Source: Clostridiales bacterium (lineage in GTDB: Bacteria; Bacillota; Clostridia; Lachnospirales; Lachnospiraceae). Taken from it: a stretch of 64,000 bases of DNA. Every line of letters starts with the position of its first letter. The stretch's first letter is position 1. The notes under the pieces were generated by a model. The model saw only the letters and a list, made by a program, of their open reading frames with translations. It did not search any database and was not told the DNA's origin. Below are positions 16,172-25,164 of the stretch, piece after piece. The stretch spans positions 186,001-250,000 of the forward strand of contig JAHAJA010000002.1 of assembly GCA_018372435.1 (NCBI GenBank), in the 5' to 3' direction. The position numbers were made by a program, and so were the translations under genes.

Positions 16172-16966
16172 ATGAATTTATGTAGTATAGCAAGTGGTAG
16201 TAGTGGTAATTGCATATATGTTGGTAATGCGAATACAAATATATTAGTAGATGCAGGAATAAGTAAGAAAAGGATTGAAGAAGGACTACACAGTGTAGAT
16301 ATTAATCCTGAGAAATTAGATGGTATTCTCATTACACATGAACATTCTGATCATGTATGTGGGGTTGGCGTTATGGCAAGAAAATATCGTATGCCGATTT
16401 ATGGTACGGTGGAGACGATAGCAGCAATGCTAAAGACTAAGAATGTTGGACGTATTCCTGAAGAGTGTTTTCGATATATACAGCCAGATGAATCTTTTGT
16501 GATTAATGATATTCAGGTAAATCCTTTTGCGATGTCTCATGATGCAAGCAATCCGGTTTGTTATACTTTCGAAGCTGAAGGTCATAAAGTAGGGGTAGCA
16601 ACGGACTTAGGAAAATATGATGATTATATTGTATCGAAGTTAGCGGATTCTGAAATCTTATTGTTAGAAGCAAATCATGATGAGAATATGTTGCAAGTAG
16701 GGGCTTATCCTTATTACTTAAAACGTCGTATATTAGGCGATAAAGGCCATTTATCGAATGAAAATTCAGGAAAGTTAATTCGTACATTATTACATGAGAA
16801 GATGAAATATGTATTCTTAGGACATCTAAGTAAAGAAAACAATTTTCCAGACCTTGCATATGAAACGGTGAAGTTTGAAGTAGGGGCAGATGGCAATGAG
16901 TTATCAAAAGCTGTATCTATTCAAGTTGCAAATCGAGAAGTTCCATCCGAATTCGTATCAGTATAA
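16172..16966 (+). CDS. MBL-fold metallohydrolase, YycJ/WalJ family
   Basis: A 264-residue metallo-beta-lactamase fold enzyme. The N-terminal SIASGSSGNCIYVG and the metal motif LITHEHSDHVCG are typical of the YycJ/WalJ group (cytoplasmic 5'-3' DNA exonuclease-like proteins). Further ligands appear in MSHDASNPV, LLEANHD and LGHLSKENN. WalJ proteins are usually found with walRK; here the gene is apart from any two-component genes. The ribosome binding site is weak. Confidence 0.88.
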   Translation: MNLCSIASGSSGNCIYVGNANTNILVDAGISKKRIEEGLHSVDINPEKLDGILITHEHSDHVCGVGVMARKYRMPIYGTVETIAAMLKTKNVGRIPEECFRYIQPDESFVINDIQVNPFAMSHDASNPVCYTFEAEGHKVGVATDLGKYDDYIVSKLADSEILLLEANHDENMLQVGAYPYYLKRRILGDKGHLSNENSGKLIRTLLHEKMKYVFLGHLSKENNFPDLAYETVKFEVGADGNELSKAVSIQVANREVPSEFVSV

Positions 16967-17049
16967 AACTTAAATGTATAAATAAATGGTACAGTAACTG
17001 AACAGGTTACCTGTTTTGATAATATTATATAAACTGGAGGAGATTCAAG

Positions 17050-17322
17050 ATGAAAAAAACAATTATTACAGTAGTAGGAAAAGATAGCGTAGGAATTATT
17101 GCGAAAGTATGTGCGTATCTTGCAAACAATAAAATCAATATCTTAGACATTTCACAAACAATAGTTCAAGGCTATTTTAATATGATGATGATTGTTGACA
17201 TGAATGAAGCACCAAAGAAATTCGATGAAGTTGCAGTTGAGATGGAACAAATCGGCGAGGAAATCGGAGTAATCGTTAAGGTACAACATGAAGATATCTT
17301 CAATATGATGCACAGATTATAA
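17050..17322 (+). CDS. ACT domain protein (UPF0237 family)
   Basis: 90 residues making one ACT domain (VVGKDSVGIIAKVCAYLANN, then NILDISQTI), a ligand-sensing fold that usually binds an amino acid or similar small molecule. GGAGGAG lies 7 nt before ATG. It is 36 nt upstream of the PFL/DUF711 gene; the two are almost always paired in Firmicutes, so the ACT protein probably regulates or senses for its partner. Ligand unknown. Confidence 0.93.
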   Translation: MKKTIITVVGKDSVGIIAKVCAYLANNKINILDISQTIVQGYFNMMMIVDMNEAPKKFDEVAVEMEQIGEEIGVIVKVQHEDIFNMMHRL

Positions 17323-17358
17323 GAGTCATAAAGTAGCGACGAGAAAGGGTTGAATCGT

Positions 17359-18723
17359 ATGATAAACATTAATGAAGTAATTGAAACGAATAAGATGATT
17401 GAGCAAGAAAACCTTGATGTAAGAACAATTACGTTAGGAATAAGTTTGCTTGATTGTATTGATAGTGATTTAGATAAATTAAACAAGAACATCTATGATA
17501 AAATTACTACAGTAGCTAAAGATCTTGTATCAACAGGACAAGATATTGAAAGAGAGTTCGGTATTCCTATTGTCAACAAGAGAATCTCTATAACACCAAT
17601 CGCTTTAATTGGCGGAGCAGCATGTAAAACATCAGAGGATTATGTTACTATAGCGAAAACTCTTGATGAAGCAGCTGTGAAAGTAGGGGTTAACTTCATT
17701 GGTGGCTATTCCGCTTTGGTTTCTAAAGGAATGACAAAGAGTGACGAATTATTAATTCGTTCCATTCCAAAAGCATTATCTGTTACAGAAAGAGTCTGCA
17801 GTTCGATTAATGTAGGTTCAACAAAAACAGGTATTAACATGGATGCTGTTAAACTAATGGGAGAAATCATCTTAGAAGCAGCAGAGTTAACAAAAGAAAG
17901 AGATTCATTAGGTTGTGCTAAACTAGTAGTATTTTGTAATGCTCCAGATGATAATCCTTTTATGGCTGGTGCATACCATGGTGTTACAGAAGCTGATGCG
18001 ATTATTAATGTTGGAGTTAGTGGTCCAGGAGTTGTTAAAAAAGCGCTTGAGAGTGTACGCGGTGCTGATTTTGGAACCTTATGTGAAACTATCAAAAAGA
18101 CTGCATTCAAAATTACAAGAGTAGGACAATTAGTTGCTATGGAAGCTTCTAAGAGAATGGATATCCCATTTGGTATTGTTGATTTATCGTTAGCTCCAAC
18201 TCCAGCAATTGGCGATAGTGTAGCTGAAATCTTTGAAGAAATCGGACTTGAATACGCAGGTGCTCCAGGTACAACAGCTGCGCTTGCATTATTGAACGAT
18301 CAGGTTAAGAAGGGCGGTGTAATGGCATCTTCTTATGTAGGTGGCCTTAGTGGTGCATTTATTCCTGTTAGTGAAGATCAAGGTATGATTAACGCAGTAG
18401 AAGCGGGTATGTTAACATTAGAGAAGTTAGAAGCAATGACTTGTGTATGTTCAGTAGGTCTTGATATGATAGCAATTCCTGGAGATACGAAAGCGACAAC
18501 AATCTCTGGTATCATCGCAGATGAGATGGCAATTGGTATGATTAATCAGAAAACAACAGCTGTTCGTTTGATTCCTGTAATCGGTAAAAAAGTTGGAGAT
18601 AGTGCTGAATTCGGTGGATTACTTGGTTATGCTCCAATTATGCCAGTTAATCAAGCAAGTTGTGATAATTTCGTTAATCGTGGAGGAAGAATACCTGCAC
18701 CAATTCACAGTTTTAAAAATTAG
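17359..18723 (+). CDS. PFL/DUF711 family protein (UPF0210)
   Basis: A 454-residue cytoplasmic protein of the UPF0210/DUF711 family, whose members have a fold related to pyruvate formate-lyase-like barrels but no proven function. Conserved stretches include RTITLGISLLDC, FIGGYSALVSKG, NVGVSGPGVVKKAL, GAPGTTAALALL and a C-terminal NRGGRIPAPIHS. ATG 17359 is preferred over TTG 17350 because AAAGGG (17344-17349) is correctly spaced only for the former. Operon with the upstream ACT gene. Confidence 0.92.
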   Translation: MININEVIETNKMIEQENLDVRTITLGISLLDCIDSDLDKLNKNIYDKITTVAKDLVSTGQDIEREFGIPIVNKRISITPIALIGGAACKTSEDYVTIAKTLDEAAVKVGVNFIGGYSALVSKGMTKSDELLIRSIPKALSVTERVCSSINVGSTKTGINMDAVKLMGEIILEAAELTKERDSLGCAKLVVFCNAPDDNPFMAGAYHGVTEADAIINVGVSGPGVVKKALESVRGADFGTLCETIKKTAFKITRVGQLVAMEASKRMDIPFGIVDLSLAPTPAIGDSVAEIFEEIGLEYAGAPGTTAALALLNDQVKKGGVMASSYVGGLSGAFIPVSEDQGMINAVEAGMLTLEKLEAMTCVCSVGLDMIAIPGDTKATTISGIIADEMAIGMINQKTTAVRLIPVIGKKVGDSAEFGGLLGYAPIMPVNQASCDNFVNRGGRIPAPIHSFKN

Positions 18724-18766
18724 TTTGAAATCCATACAGTATATATAATAAACGTTTATATATGAG

Positions 18767-18814
18767 AGGAACTGTTAGATTAACTGCGATTAAGTTGTCT
18801 GACGGTTCCTTTTT
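18767..18814 (+). terminator. Terminator of the ACT-PFL operon
   Basis: A 13-bp stem AGGAACTGTTAGA/TCTGACGGTTCCT (two G-U pairs) followed by TTTTT. The 340-bp gap to pepD holds only this terminator and the next promoter. Confidence 0.8.
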
Positions 18815-18878
18815 GCAAGATCATCAGTATTATATGAGAGTCCAATTGGCGTCGTCGAACTAGTTACAACGAATCTTC

Positions 18879-18907
18879 TTGAATTTTCAAAATGATAATA
18901 ATATAAT
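18879..18907 (+). promoter_or_regulatory. Promoter of the dipeptidase gene
   Basis: TTGAAT (18879-18884), 17 bp, TATAAT (18902-18907), giving a leader of about 150 nt before ATG 19064. No riboswitch is recognised in the leader. Confidence 0.65.
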
Positions 18908-19063
18908 AATAAATAGATATACTAAGAGAGAAAGAGTTAGTAATATCTTCGAAAAATCTATGCATTGCTTAATTTCAATCTATTTATGTTAGCAGTATCA
19001 GATATTTGATTGCAATATGCATGGGTGCAAATACGAATAAGCAAAAGATTGAGAGGTAATAAA

Positions 19064-20521
19064 ATGAGTAACGTTTTAGCTGAAATTGATTATAAGAATA
19101 TATTTAAATACTTTGAAGAAATTAGTGCGATACCAAGAGGATCAGGTAATATGCAAGCAATTAGTGATTACTTGGTATCGTTTGCAAAAGAACATAATAT
19201 TGAATATATTCAAGATGATGTTTTGAATGTAGTTATGATAAAAGAAGCTACAAGTGGTTATGAAGATGCTCCAGCAGTGATTTTGCAAGGACATATGGAT
19301 ATGGTTTGTGAGAAGGAATCTTGGTGTAGCCATGACTTTGAAAAAGATGGACTAGAATTAGTTATAGATGGTGATTATGTTCGTGCCAACGGAACAACTT
19401 TAGGTGCAGATAATGGTATCGCAGTTGCATATGCATTAGCTATACTTTCTGATGATACCCTAAAACATCCACGTTTAGAAGTTATCATTACAACAGATGA
19501 AGAAACAGGTATGGATGGCGTGATTGGACTTGATACAACACCATTGAAAGCGAAATATATGTTAAACCTTGATTCAGAGGACGAGGGTGTAATCCTTTGT
19601 AGCTCTGCAGGTGGTTTGAATGGTACTGTTACATTACCATTGCAATACGAAAACGTAGCAGATGGAGGACAAGCTTTATTAGTCGCTGTTACAGGATTAC
19701 AAGGTGGACACTCAGGAGCTGAGATTCATAAGAATAGAACCAATGCCAATATCATGTTAGGTAGAATTCTTATGAAATTAGGAAAAACAAAAGAATTTGT
19801 ACTAGCGGATATCCATGGTGGTAACAAACATAATGCAATTCCTCGTGAAGCTGTTGCTACTATTGTTGTACCATCAAGCCTTGCTAATGATGTTATAACA
19901 ACAATTGATGCAATTGCTAAGGATATTACCAATGAACTTGTTACAAGTGAACCGAACGCAAAAGTAGAAGTAAGCGTATGTGATAACCAAGTTGCTAAGA
20001 CATTTAGCAAAGAATGTACAGATAAGATTGTATATATGCTTGTAACAGCACCATATGGTGTATTAACAATGAGTTCAGATATTGAGGGATTAGTTGAAAG
20101 TTCCGTTAATATGGGAATTTTACGAGTTGTTAATGATACAATGGAATTCAATTTTTCAGCACGTAGTTCACTTAACTCATACAAGCATTATGTGTCAGAT
20201 AAATTAGAGCTACTTGCTAAATCAATTGGAGCAAGTTATGTGATGGATGGCGAATATCCAGCGTGGGAATATAAGAAAGAATCTGGTTTCCGTGAATTAC
20301 TTATCGATGTATTCAAGAAACAATATAACCGTGAACCAGTTGTAACTGCAATACATGCAGGGTTAGAGTGTGGTATTATATCTGAGAAGATGGAAGGAAT
20401 CGATATTGTTTCAATTGGACCAGATATGGCGGATATCCATACACCAAAAGAGAGATTAAACATTAGTTCAACAAAACGACTATATGACTATGTAGTTGCA
20501 GTACTTGAAACGATTAAATAA
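19064..20521 (+). CDS. pepD: Aminoacyl-histidine dipeptidase (M20C)
   Basis: A 485-residue zinc dipeptidase that splits Xaa-His and other dipeptides in the cytoplasm. Metal motifs in order: LQGHMDMV, TLGADNGIAVAYAL, TTDEETGMDGV, LDSEDEG and the C-terminal IHAGLECGII. The length equals that of E. coli PepD. ATG 19064 follows GAGAGG by 9 nt, and the ISAIPRGSGN start region is conserved. Earlier in-frame starts (19010) lack a ribosome binding site. Confidence 0.95.
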   Translation: MSNVLAEIDYKNIFKYFEEISAIPRGSGNMQAISDYLVSFAKEHNIEYIQDDVLNVVMIKEATSGYEDAPAVILQGHMDMVCEKESWCSHDFEKDGLELVIDGDYVRANGTTLGADNGIAVAYALAILSDDTLKHPRLEVIITTDEETGMDGVIGLDTTPLKAKYMLNLDSEDEGVILCSSAGGLNGTVTLPLQYENVADGGQALLVAVTGLQGGHSGAEIHKNRTNANIMLGRILMKLGKTKEFVLADIHGGNKHNAIPREAVATIVVPSSLANDVITTIDAIAKDITNELVTSEPNAKVEVSVCDNQVAKTFSKECTDKIVYMLVTAPYGVLTMSSDIEGLVESSVNMGILRVVNDTMEFNFSARSSLNSYKHYVSDKLELLAKSIGASYVMDGEYPAWEYKKESGFRELLIDVFKKQYNREPVVTAIHAGLECGIISEKMEGIDIVSIGPDMADIHTPKERLNISSTKRLYDYVVAVLETIK

Positions 20522-20532
20522 TATGCTTAACA

Positions 20533-20574
20533 CTGATAAGTTAGCTCTAGAACAAAGTTCTAGAGCATTATCAG
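20533..20574 (+). terminator. Long hairpin after pepD without a T run
   Basis: CTGATAA/TTATCAG encloses a perfect 10-bp stem GCTCTAGAAC/GTTCTAGAGC with a 3-nt loop. Very stable, but followed by GCCTGCTAAG rather than Ts. It may be a processing or mRNA-stabilising structure, or a weak terminator for pepD; the next gene starts 40 nt later. Confidence 0.5.
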
Positions 20575-20614
20575 GCCTGCTAAGTAGTTTTAATAATGTA
20601 AGAGAGGAATGCGT

Positions 20615-21838
20615 GTGAAGAAACGACGACTATATAAACTGTTAATGTTTGATGTAATTGCACTTGCAATAATCTTTGTTGCAGTTGTATGTATTCGATT
20701 GGATATTTCATTCGAAGTTCAAAATCATAAGGCAGATCAAACCGAATTATTATTCACACAAACACTTATGAAAAGTACAGAGTCACTTTCAAAAGAGCGT
20801 TTAAGCCCTAGTGTAGGTGACTTTATTAATAAGGATTTGTTGGTTGATGATGAACTCCCATCTCAAGAAGATGTAGTGGAGGAAAATACAACTGTACTTG
20901 AACAGGTACATATGTCAATTGCTGGTGATGTGTTGTTCTCTACCTCACCGCTGAATAAGTATGATTCAGGGAATGGAATTACATCAATACTTTCTGTGGA
21001 CTTATTAGATACGATGAATTCTTCCGATATAACAATGGTAAATTTGGAGTTCCCTTTTAGTACGAGAGGCGTTCAAATGGAAGATAAGCAGTATACATTT
21101 AAAGCAGATCCATCTAGAGGTCCCATTCTTAAGGAAATGGGTGTGGATATCGTTTCGTTAGCAAACAATCATACTTTGGATTTTGGAACGGAAGCTTTGC
21201 TTGATACTATAACGACCTTAAGGGAGAATAATATTCTATCAGTAGGCGCAGGAGAAGATTTAGAAGCAGCGAAAAAACCTTCTGTTAGTACTATAAAAGG
21301 AAGAAACATTGCATTCTTAGGTGCATCGAGGGTAATACCCGTGACAGATTGGAATGCAACAAAATACTCACCGGGAGTTTTTACTACGTATGACCCGACT
21401 CTTCTTATAGAAGAGATTAAGTTAGCGAAGCAAAGTAACGATTTGGTTATCGTATATGTACACTGGGGAATAGAGAAAGAAGAATATCCAGAGGAATACC
21501 AACGAACCATGGCGAAGCAATATATTGATGCGGGAGCCGACTTGGTATTAGGGAGTCATCCACATGTATTGCAAGGAATTGAGTTCTACAATGGAAAACC
21601 AATTGTATATAGCCTTGGAAATTTTGTTTTCGGCCATACAATTGAACGTACTGTCTTGTTAGATGTGACAATTGATGAACAGAATTTATGTAATATACGA
21701 TTAATACCTTGCGAAACAAAGGACGCCTATACACATACCATCACATCGGATGATAAAGTTCAAGAGTTTTATTCTTATTATGAAGGGATCTCATATGGTA
21801 TTAAAATAGATAAATATGGGAATGTTATAAAGGAATAA
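20615..21838 (+). CDS. CapA-family (poly-gamma-glutamate synthesis-like) protein
   Basis: About 407 residues. A membrane helix near residues 8-28 anchors an extracytoplasmic calcineurin-like PGA_cap domain (about 105-400) with AGDVLFS, VNLEFPFS, SLANNHTLDFG, YVHWGIEKEEYP and GSHPHVLQGIEFYN. The family is named for Bacillus CapA but is widespread, with unclear, probably envelope-related, hydrolase functions. GTG 20615 is the better start because AGAGAGG ends only 1 nt before the in-frame ATG 20609. No other capsule genes are nearby. Confidence 0.88.
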   Translation: MKKRRLYKLLMFDVIALAIIFVAVVCIRLDISFEVQNHKADQTELLFTQTLMKSTESLSKERLSPSVGDFINKDLLVDDELPSQEDVVEENTTVLEQVHMSIAGDVLFSTSPLNKYDSGNGITSILSVDLLDTMNSSDITMVNLEFPFSTRGVQMEDKQYTFKADPSRGPILKEMGVDIVSLANNHTLDFGTEALLDTITTLRENNILSVGAGEDLEAAKKPSVSTIKGRNIAFLGASRVIPVTDWNATKYSPGVFTTYDPTLLIEEIKLAKQSNDLVIVYVHWGIEKEEYPEEYQRTMAKQYIDAGADLVLGSHPHVLQGIEFYNGKPIVYSLGNFVFGHTIERTVLLDVTIDEQNLCNIRLIPCETKDAYTHTITSDDKVQEFYSYYEGISYGIKIDKYGNVIKE

Positions 21839-21920
21839 AAAAACTATCATCTATTGACAAGATGTGATATAATGTGTTGAATATTTGTTTGCAATACATA
21901 AAAACATAGGAGTTATGAGA

Positions 21921-23225
21921 ATGAGAGATAACGAAAATAATAGTGATTTTAATACATCTGAAGATGATATGTTGAATGACATAACAAGTTCGTTGGCAGA
22001 TCAGATTAATCAAGAAATTGATGCTATGATAAGTATTTCGGATGAAGAAGATGAAAGCCCAGATGATTATGTAGAAACAAAGAAAAAAAGTAGATTTCCA
22101 AGATGGCTAAAGATATTATCAATCGTATTTTCTGTAGTAATGGTTGTTTCAATCGGAGGAATGTACGCGGTTAGTCATTATCTAGACCGTATTAACTATA
22201 CAGACTGGAGTAATACAGAAAAGCTATCGGAAGAATTTGATCAAGATGATATAGATGGCCTTGATGTAGTGGATCCGAATAGTATTAGTTTAAGCAGTGG
22301 AGGTTCGCTTCGTACGGATCAAGATGTTATTAATATCCTGTTGGTTGGTGAAGAAGCAATGTTTGATGGTGGCTCAAGAGGTCGTACAGACAGTATGATG
22401 ATTGCTACAATTAACGTCAAACAAAAAGCGTTGAAATTAACTTCTATTATGAGGGATTTATATGTAGCCATACCAGGATATAGCGATAATAAGTTGAATG
22501 CGGCTTATCATAATGGTGGAATGCCGTTATTAAAACAAACAATTGAAGAGAATTTTGATATTGAATTAGATGGATCTGTGCTTGTAAACTTCGCTGGCTT
22601 TGAAGAAATTATTAACCGTCTTGGTGGTGTTGAAATTACATTGACGGCAAACGAAGCAGCTTATTTAAATCGTACAAACTATATCTCAAACCCAATTTAT
22701 CGTAATGTAAGAGCTGGTACACAGACTCTTAATGGTAACCAAGCCCTAGGATACTCAAGAATTCGTTATGTAAGAACAGAAACAGAAAGTGATGATTTTG
22801 GTAGAACGTCAAGACAAAGAACGGTATTAAACGCTATCTTTGATAAATATAAATCAAAATCGTTACCAGAGTTAGTTACGATTTTATATGATATCTTACC
22901 ACTTGTTACAACAGATATTAACAAGTCTACAATAATGGATTATTTAACAACTGTTGTTACACTTGGTACAACAGAGCTTGAAACAATGCGTATTCCTATA
23001 GACAATGCATTTAGTAATAGTAGTGTAAGGGGTATGTCTGTATTATTACCAAACAGTCTACAAGATAACATTGATGCTTTACACACATTTATATTCGGTT
23101 CAGAAGAGAACGCAACCATAGGCACAGAAGGTGAATCTACGGGGGAAGCGAATCAAGGCAGTACTAACACAAACGGAACAAGTTCTTCTGTAGGTACTAA
23201 CAATTCAACCAGTATGCAACCTTAA
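21921..23225 (+). CDS. LytR-CpsA-Psr (LCP) family protein
   Basis: A 434-residue envelope protein. An acidic cytoplasmic tail (1-50) is followed by a membrane helix (about 62-85) and an LCP domain (about 140-345): GRTDSMMIATINVK, SIMRDLYVAIPGY, NAAYHNGG, INRLGGVEI, NGNQALGYSRIRY and the arginine pair of FGRTSRQRTVL. LCP enzymes transfer polymers from lipid carriers to peptidoglycan. The C-terminus is a low-complexity T/S/N/G tail. ATG 21921 is 8 nt after TAGGAG. An extended -10 (TGATATAAT, 21865-21873) precedes it. Confidence 0.93.
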   Translation: MRDNENNSDFNTSEDDMLNDITSSLADQINQEIDAMISISDEEDESPDDYVETKKKSRFPRWLKILSIVFSVVMVVSIGGMYAVSHYLDRINYTDWSNTEKLSEEFDQDDIDGLDVVDPNSISLSSGGSLRTDQDVINILLVGEEAMFDGGSRGRTDSMMIATINVKQKALKLTSIMRDLYVAIPGYSDNKLNAAYHNGGMPLLKQTIEENFDIELDGSVLVNFAGFEEIINRLGGVEITLTANEAAYLNRTNYISNPIYRNVRAGTQTLNGNQALGYSRIRYVRTETESDDFGRTSRQRTVLNAIFDKYKSKSLPELVTILYDILPLVTTDINKSTIMDYLTTVVTLGTTELETMRIPIDNAFSNSSVRGMSVLLPNSLQDNIDALHTFIFGSEENATIGTEGESTGEANQGSTNTNGTSSSVGTNNSTSMQP

Positions 23226-23231
23226 GATATA

Positions 23232-23275
23232 AGAGTTTCTATAGTTTCGATATACTATAGAAACTCTTTGTTTTT
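23232..23275 (+). terminator. Terminator of the LCP gene
   Basis: A 14-bp perfect stem AGAGTTTCTATAGT/ACTATAGAAACTCT followed by TTGTTTTT. Confidence 0.9.
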
Positions 23276-23342
23276 GCTCTTTGTTCTAAATAATTCTAAT
23301 ATACATATAATACCATGTATGTGGAAAGGACAGGGAGAGAAT

Positions 23343-24218
23343 ATGAAGAGAAAGAAAGATAAAATTCTGATTGTTGCAAGCATACTAATTTTAGCAAGTA
23401 TTAATGTATTTCTACTTAGCTATATACATACTACGTTATCCTATCAAAATATGATTCGTAAGTTACATACTTTAGATGTGAATATGGAACTTTTCCGAAG
23501 TATGGAATTCAAAGAGAATTCTCTGATGAGACTCTTATCGGAGAATGACAAGAAGCATACCGACAAGATTGAAAACATTACGTTATCCATGATGCTGAAT
23601 TCGTATTCTTGCACGAAAAAAGGCATTTTTAAATATCAAAAGCTATCAGAGACCATGGTTAAGAAAGTACGTGAAACACAGATATATCAAAAATTATATG
23701 AAAGATATAAGACAATCCTATCAGATATTGAGTATTTTCCTGTGCCGGAAGATCTAGATAAAAAGTATCTAGTTAGTTTTGAGAATTCGTGGGGGAATCC
23801 TAGGACATATGGTGGAGATCGAAGACATGAAGGAACGGACATTATGGCAAATGAGAATATACGTGGAATTTATCCAGTGGTAAGTGTGTCAGATGGAGTG
23901 GTGGAAAACAAAGGCTGGCTAGAACAAGGTGGATATCGTATTGGAATTCGAAGTGAAAGCGGAGCGTATTATTATTATGCCCATTTGTATTCTTATGCAC
24001 CTGATTTAGAGGTGGGGGATAAGGTCCTTGCTGGACAATTTTTGGGGTTTATGGGAGATAGCGGTTATAGTAAAGTAGAAGGAACCACAGGAAACTTCGA
24101 TGTTCACTTGCATTTTGGAATATACTACATGGAGGGTGACGAGGAAAAAAGTGTGAATCCGTATTATATACTTAAGTATCTTGAACATTATAAATTATCA
24201 TATGCATTTGGTGATTAA
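23343..24218 (+). CDS. M23 family metallopeptidase (LytM domain)
   Basis: 291 residues: a signal-anchor helix (about 8-28), a helical linker, and a C-terminal M23 zinc peptidase domain (about 150-285). It has the first metal site in RRHEGTDIMA (H-x3-D), then AHLY and HLHFG (H-x-H). All zinc and catalytic residues are present, so it probably cleaves peptidoglycan crosslinks outside the membrane. ATG 23343 follows GGGAGAG. It comes directly after the LCP gene's terminator, so it is a separate transcript. Confidence 0.92.
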   Translation: MKRKKDKILIVASILILASINVFLLSYIHTTLSYQNMIRKLHTLDVNMELFRSMEFKENSLMRLLSENDKKHTDKIENITLSMMLNSYSCTKKGIFKYQKLSETMVKKVRETQIYQKLYERYKTILSDIEYFPVPEDLDKKYLVSFENSWGNPRTYGGDRRHEGTDIMANENIRGIYPVVSVSDGVVENKGWLEQGGYRIGIRSESGAYYYYAHLYSYAPDLEVGDKVLAGQFLGFMGDSGYSKVEGTTGNFDVHLHFGIYYMEGDEEKSVNPYYILKYLEHYKLSYAFGD

Positions 24219-24250
24219 TGATAAAATTATGAGGAAAGTTTACATCTTTT

Positions 24251-24260
24251 GTGTTATAAT
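24251..24260 (+). promoter_or_regulatory. Extended -10 promoter of the alarmone synthetase gene
   Basis: TGTTATAAT (24252-24260). The predicted start of transcription is near 24267, which makes the GTG at 24269 an unlikely translation start and favours ATG 24293. Confidence 0.55.
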
Positions 24261-24292
24261 TAAAATACGTGAAGAAAGGTAAGGTGAGGTCT

Positions 24293-25096
24293 ATGGAGAT
24301 ACAATTGTGGAGAGAAATATTAGACCCATATGTACTGGCAGTCGATGAATTGGTAGTTAAGTTTAATCATATTATCTCAGAATATCGCAATGCAGGTGAG
24401 TATTCACCCATTGAACAAGTTAATGGTAGAGTGAAAAAGATATCTAGTATCTTAGAAAAGGCACAGAAGAAAAAGATACCGTTAGAGCATATAGAGGAAC
24501 AAATTGAAGATATTGCAGGTATCCGTATTATCTGTCAATTTGTAGAAGATATAGATAAAGTAGTTGAATTAATCAAATTAAGAAATGATATGGAGATTAA
24601 GTCTATTAAAGACTATATTGGGAATAAGAAAGAAAGTGGGTATCGTAGTTATCATTTAATTATCTATTATACAGTACAGACTTTACAAGGTCCAAAACGT
24701 CTACAAGCTGAGATACAGATCAGAACGCTTGCTATGAACTTTTGGGCTACAATTGAGCATTCTTTACAATATAAGTACAAGCACAATATGCCACAACACA
24801 TAAAAGATAGGTTGTGGAAAGCTTCAGAAGCAATTATAATATTAGACCAAGAGATGTCATCGGTAAGAGATGAGATTATGGATGCGCAGAATTCATTCAG
24901 TATTAAGGCAAGTGTTGTATCGGACATCTTAACTAATATTCAGAACTTATATAAAGTAGCAAATCAAAGAGAAGTAGTAAAGATTCAAGATGAGTTTTTA
25001 CGTATTTATCAAAGTGGTGATTTGGAACAACTAGAGCGTTTCAACAAAGAATTAGATATCATCTCGGAAGGATATCGTGCACAAAGTTTGAAATAA
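24293..25096 (+). CDS. Small alarmone synthetase, RelQ-like GTP pyrophosphokinase
   Basis: A 267-residue single-domain synthetase that makes (p)ppGpp from ATP and GTP/GDP. There is no hydrolase, TGS or ACT domain. The synthetase core (about 40-170) has VNGRVKKISSILEK, DIAGIRIICQFVEDID, KESGYRSYHLI and QAEIQIRTLAMNFWATIEH, with the catalytic Gly/Tyr loop and QxRT-E pair intact. The C-terminus is helical, as expected for the tetrameric RelQ type. GAGG lies just before the ATG. Confidence 0.92.
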   Translation: MEIQLWREILDPYVLAVDELVVKFNHIISEYRNAGEYSPIEQVNGRVKKISSILEKAQKKKIPLEHIEEQIEDIAGIRIICQFVEDIDKVVELIKLRNDMEIKSIKDYIGNKKESGYRSYHLIIYYTVQTLQGPKRLQAEIQIRTLAMNFWATIEHSLQYKYKHNMPQHIKDRLWKASEAIIILDQEMSSVRDEIMDAQNSFSIKASVVSDILTNIQNLYKVANQREVVKIQDEFLRIYQSGDLEQLERFNKELDIISEGYRAQSLK

Positions 25097-25164
25097 TAAA
25101 AAGAACTTAATAGTTCATTATATGATAGTAAATAGTTTGCAAAAGCAGACAGTAAGGAGTTATT

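Noticed and set aside
16503..16907. Antisense reading frame over the WalJ-like gene
   Set aside because: It mirrors codon structure of a clear gene on the other strand and has no start signals.
19726..20184. Antisense reading frame over pepD
   Set aside because: Shadow of the conserved dipeptidase coding sequence, no ribosome binding site.
24269..24292. GTG start of the alarmone synthetase
   Set aside because: It would lie at the predicted transcription start, and the downstream ATG has the better context.
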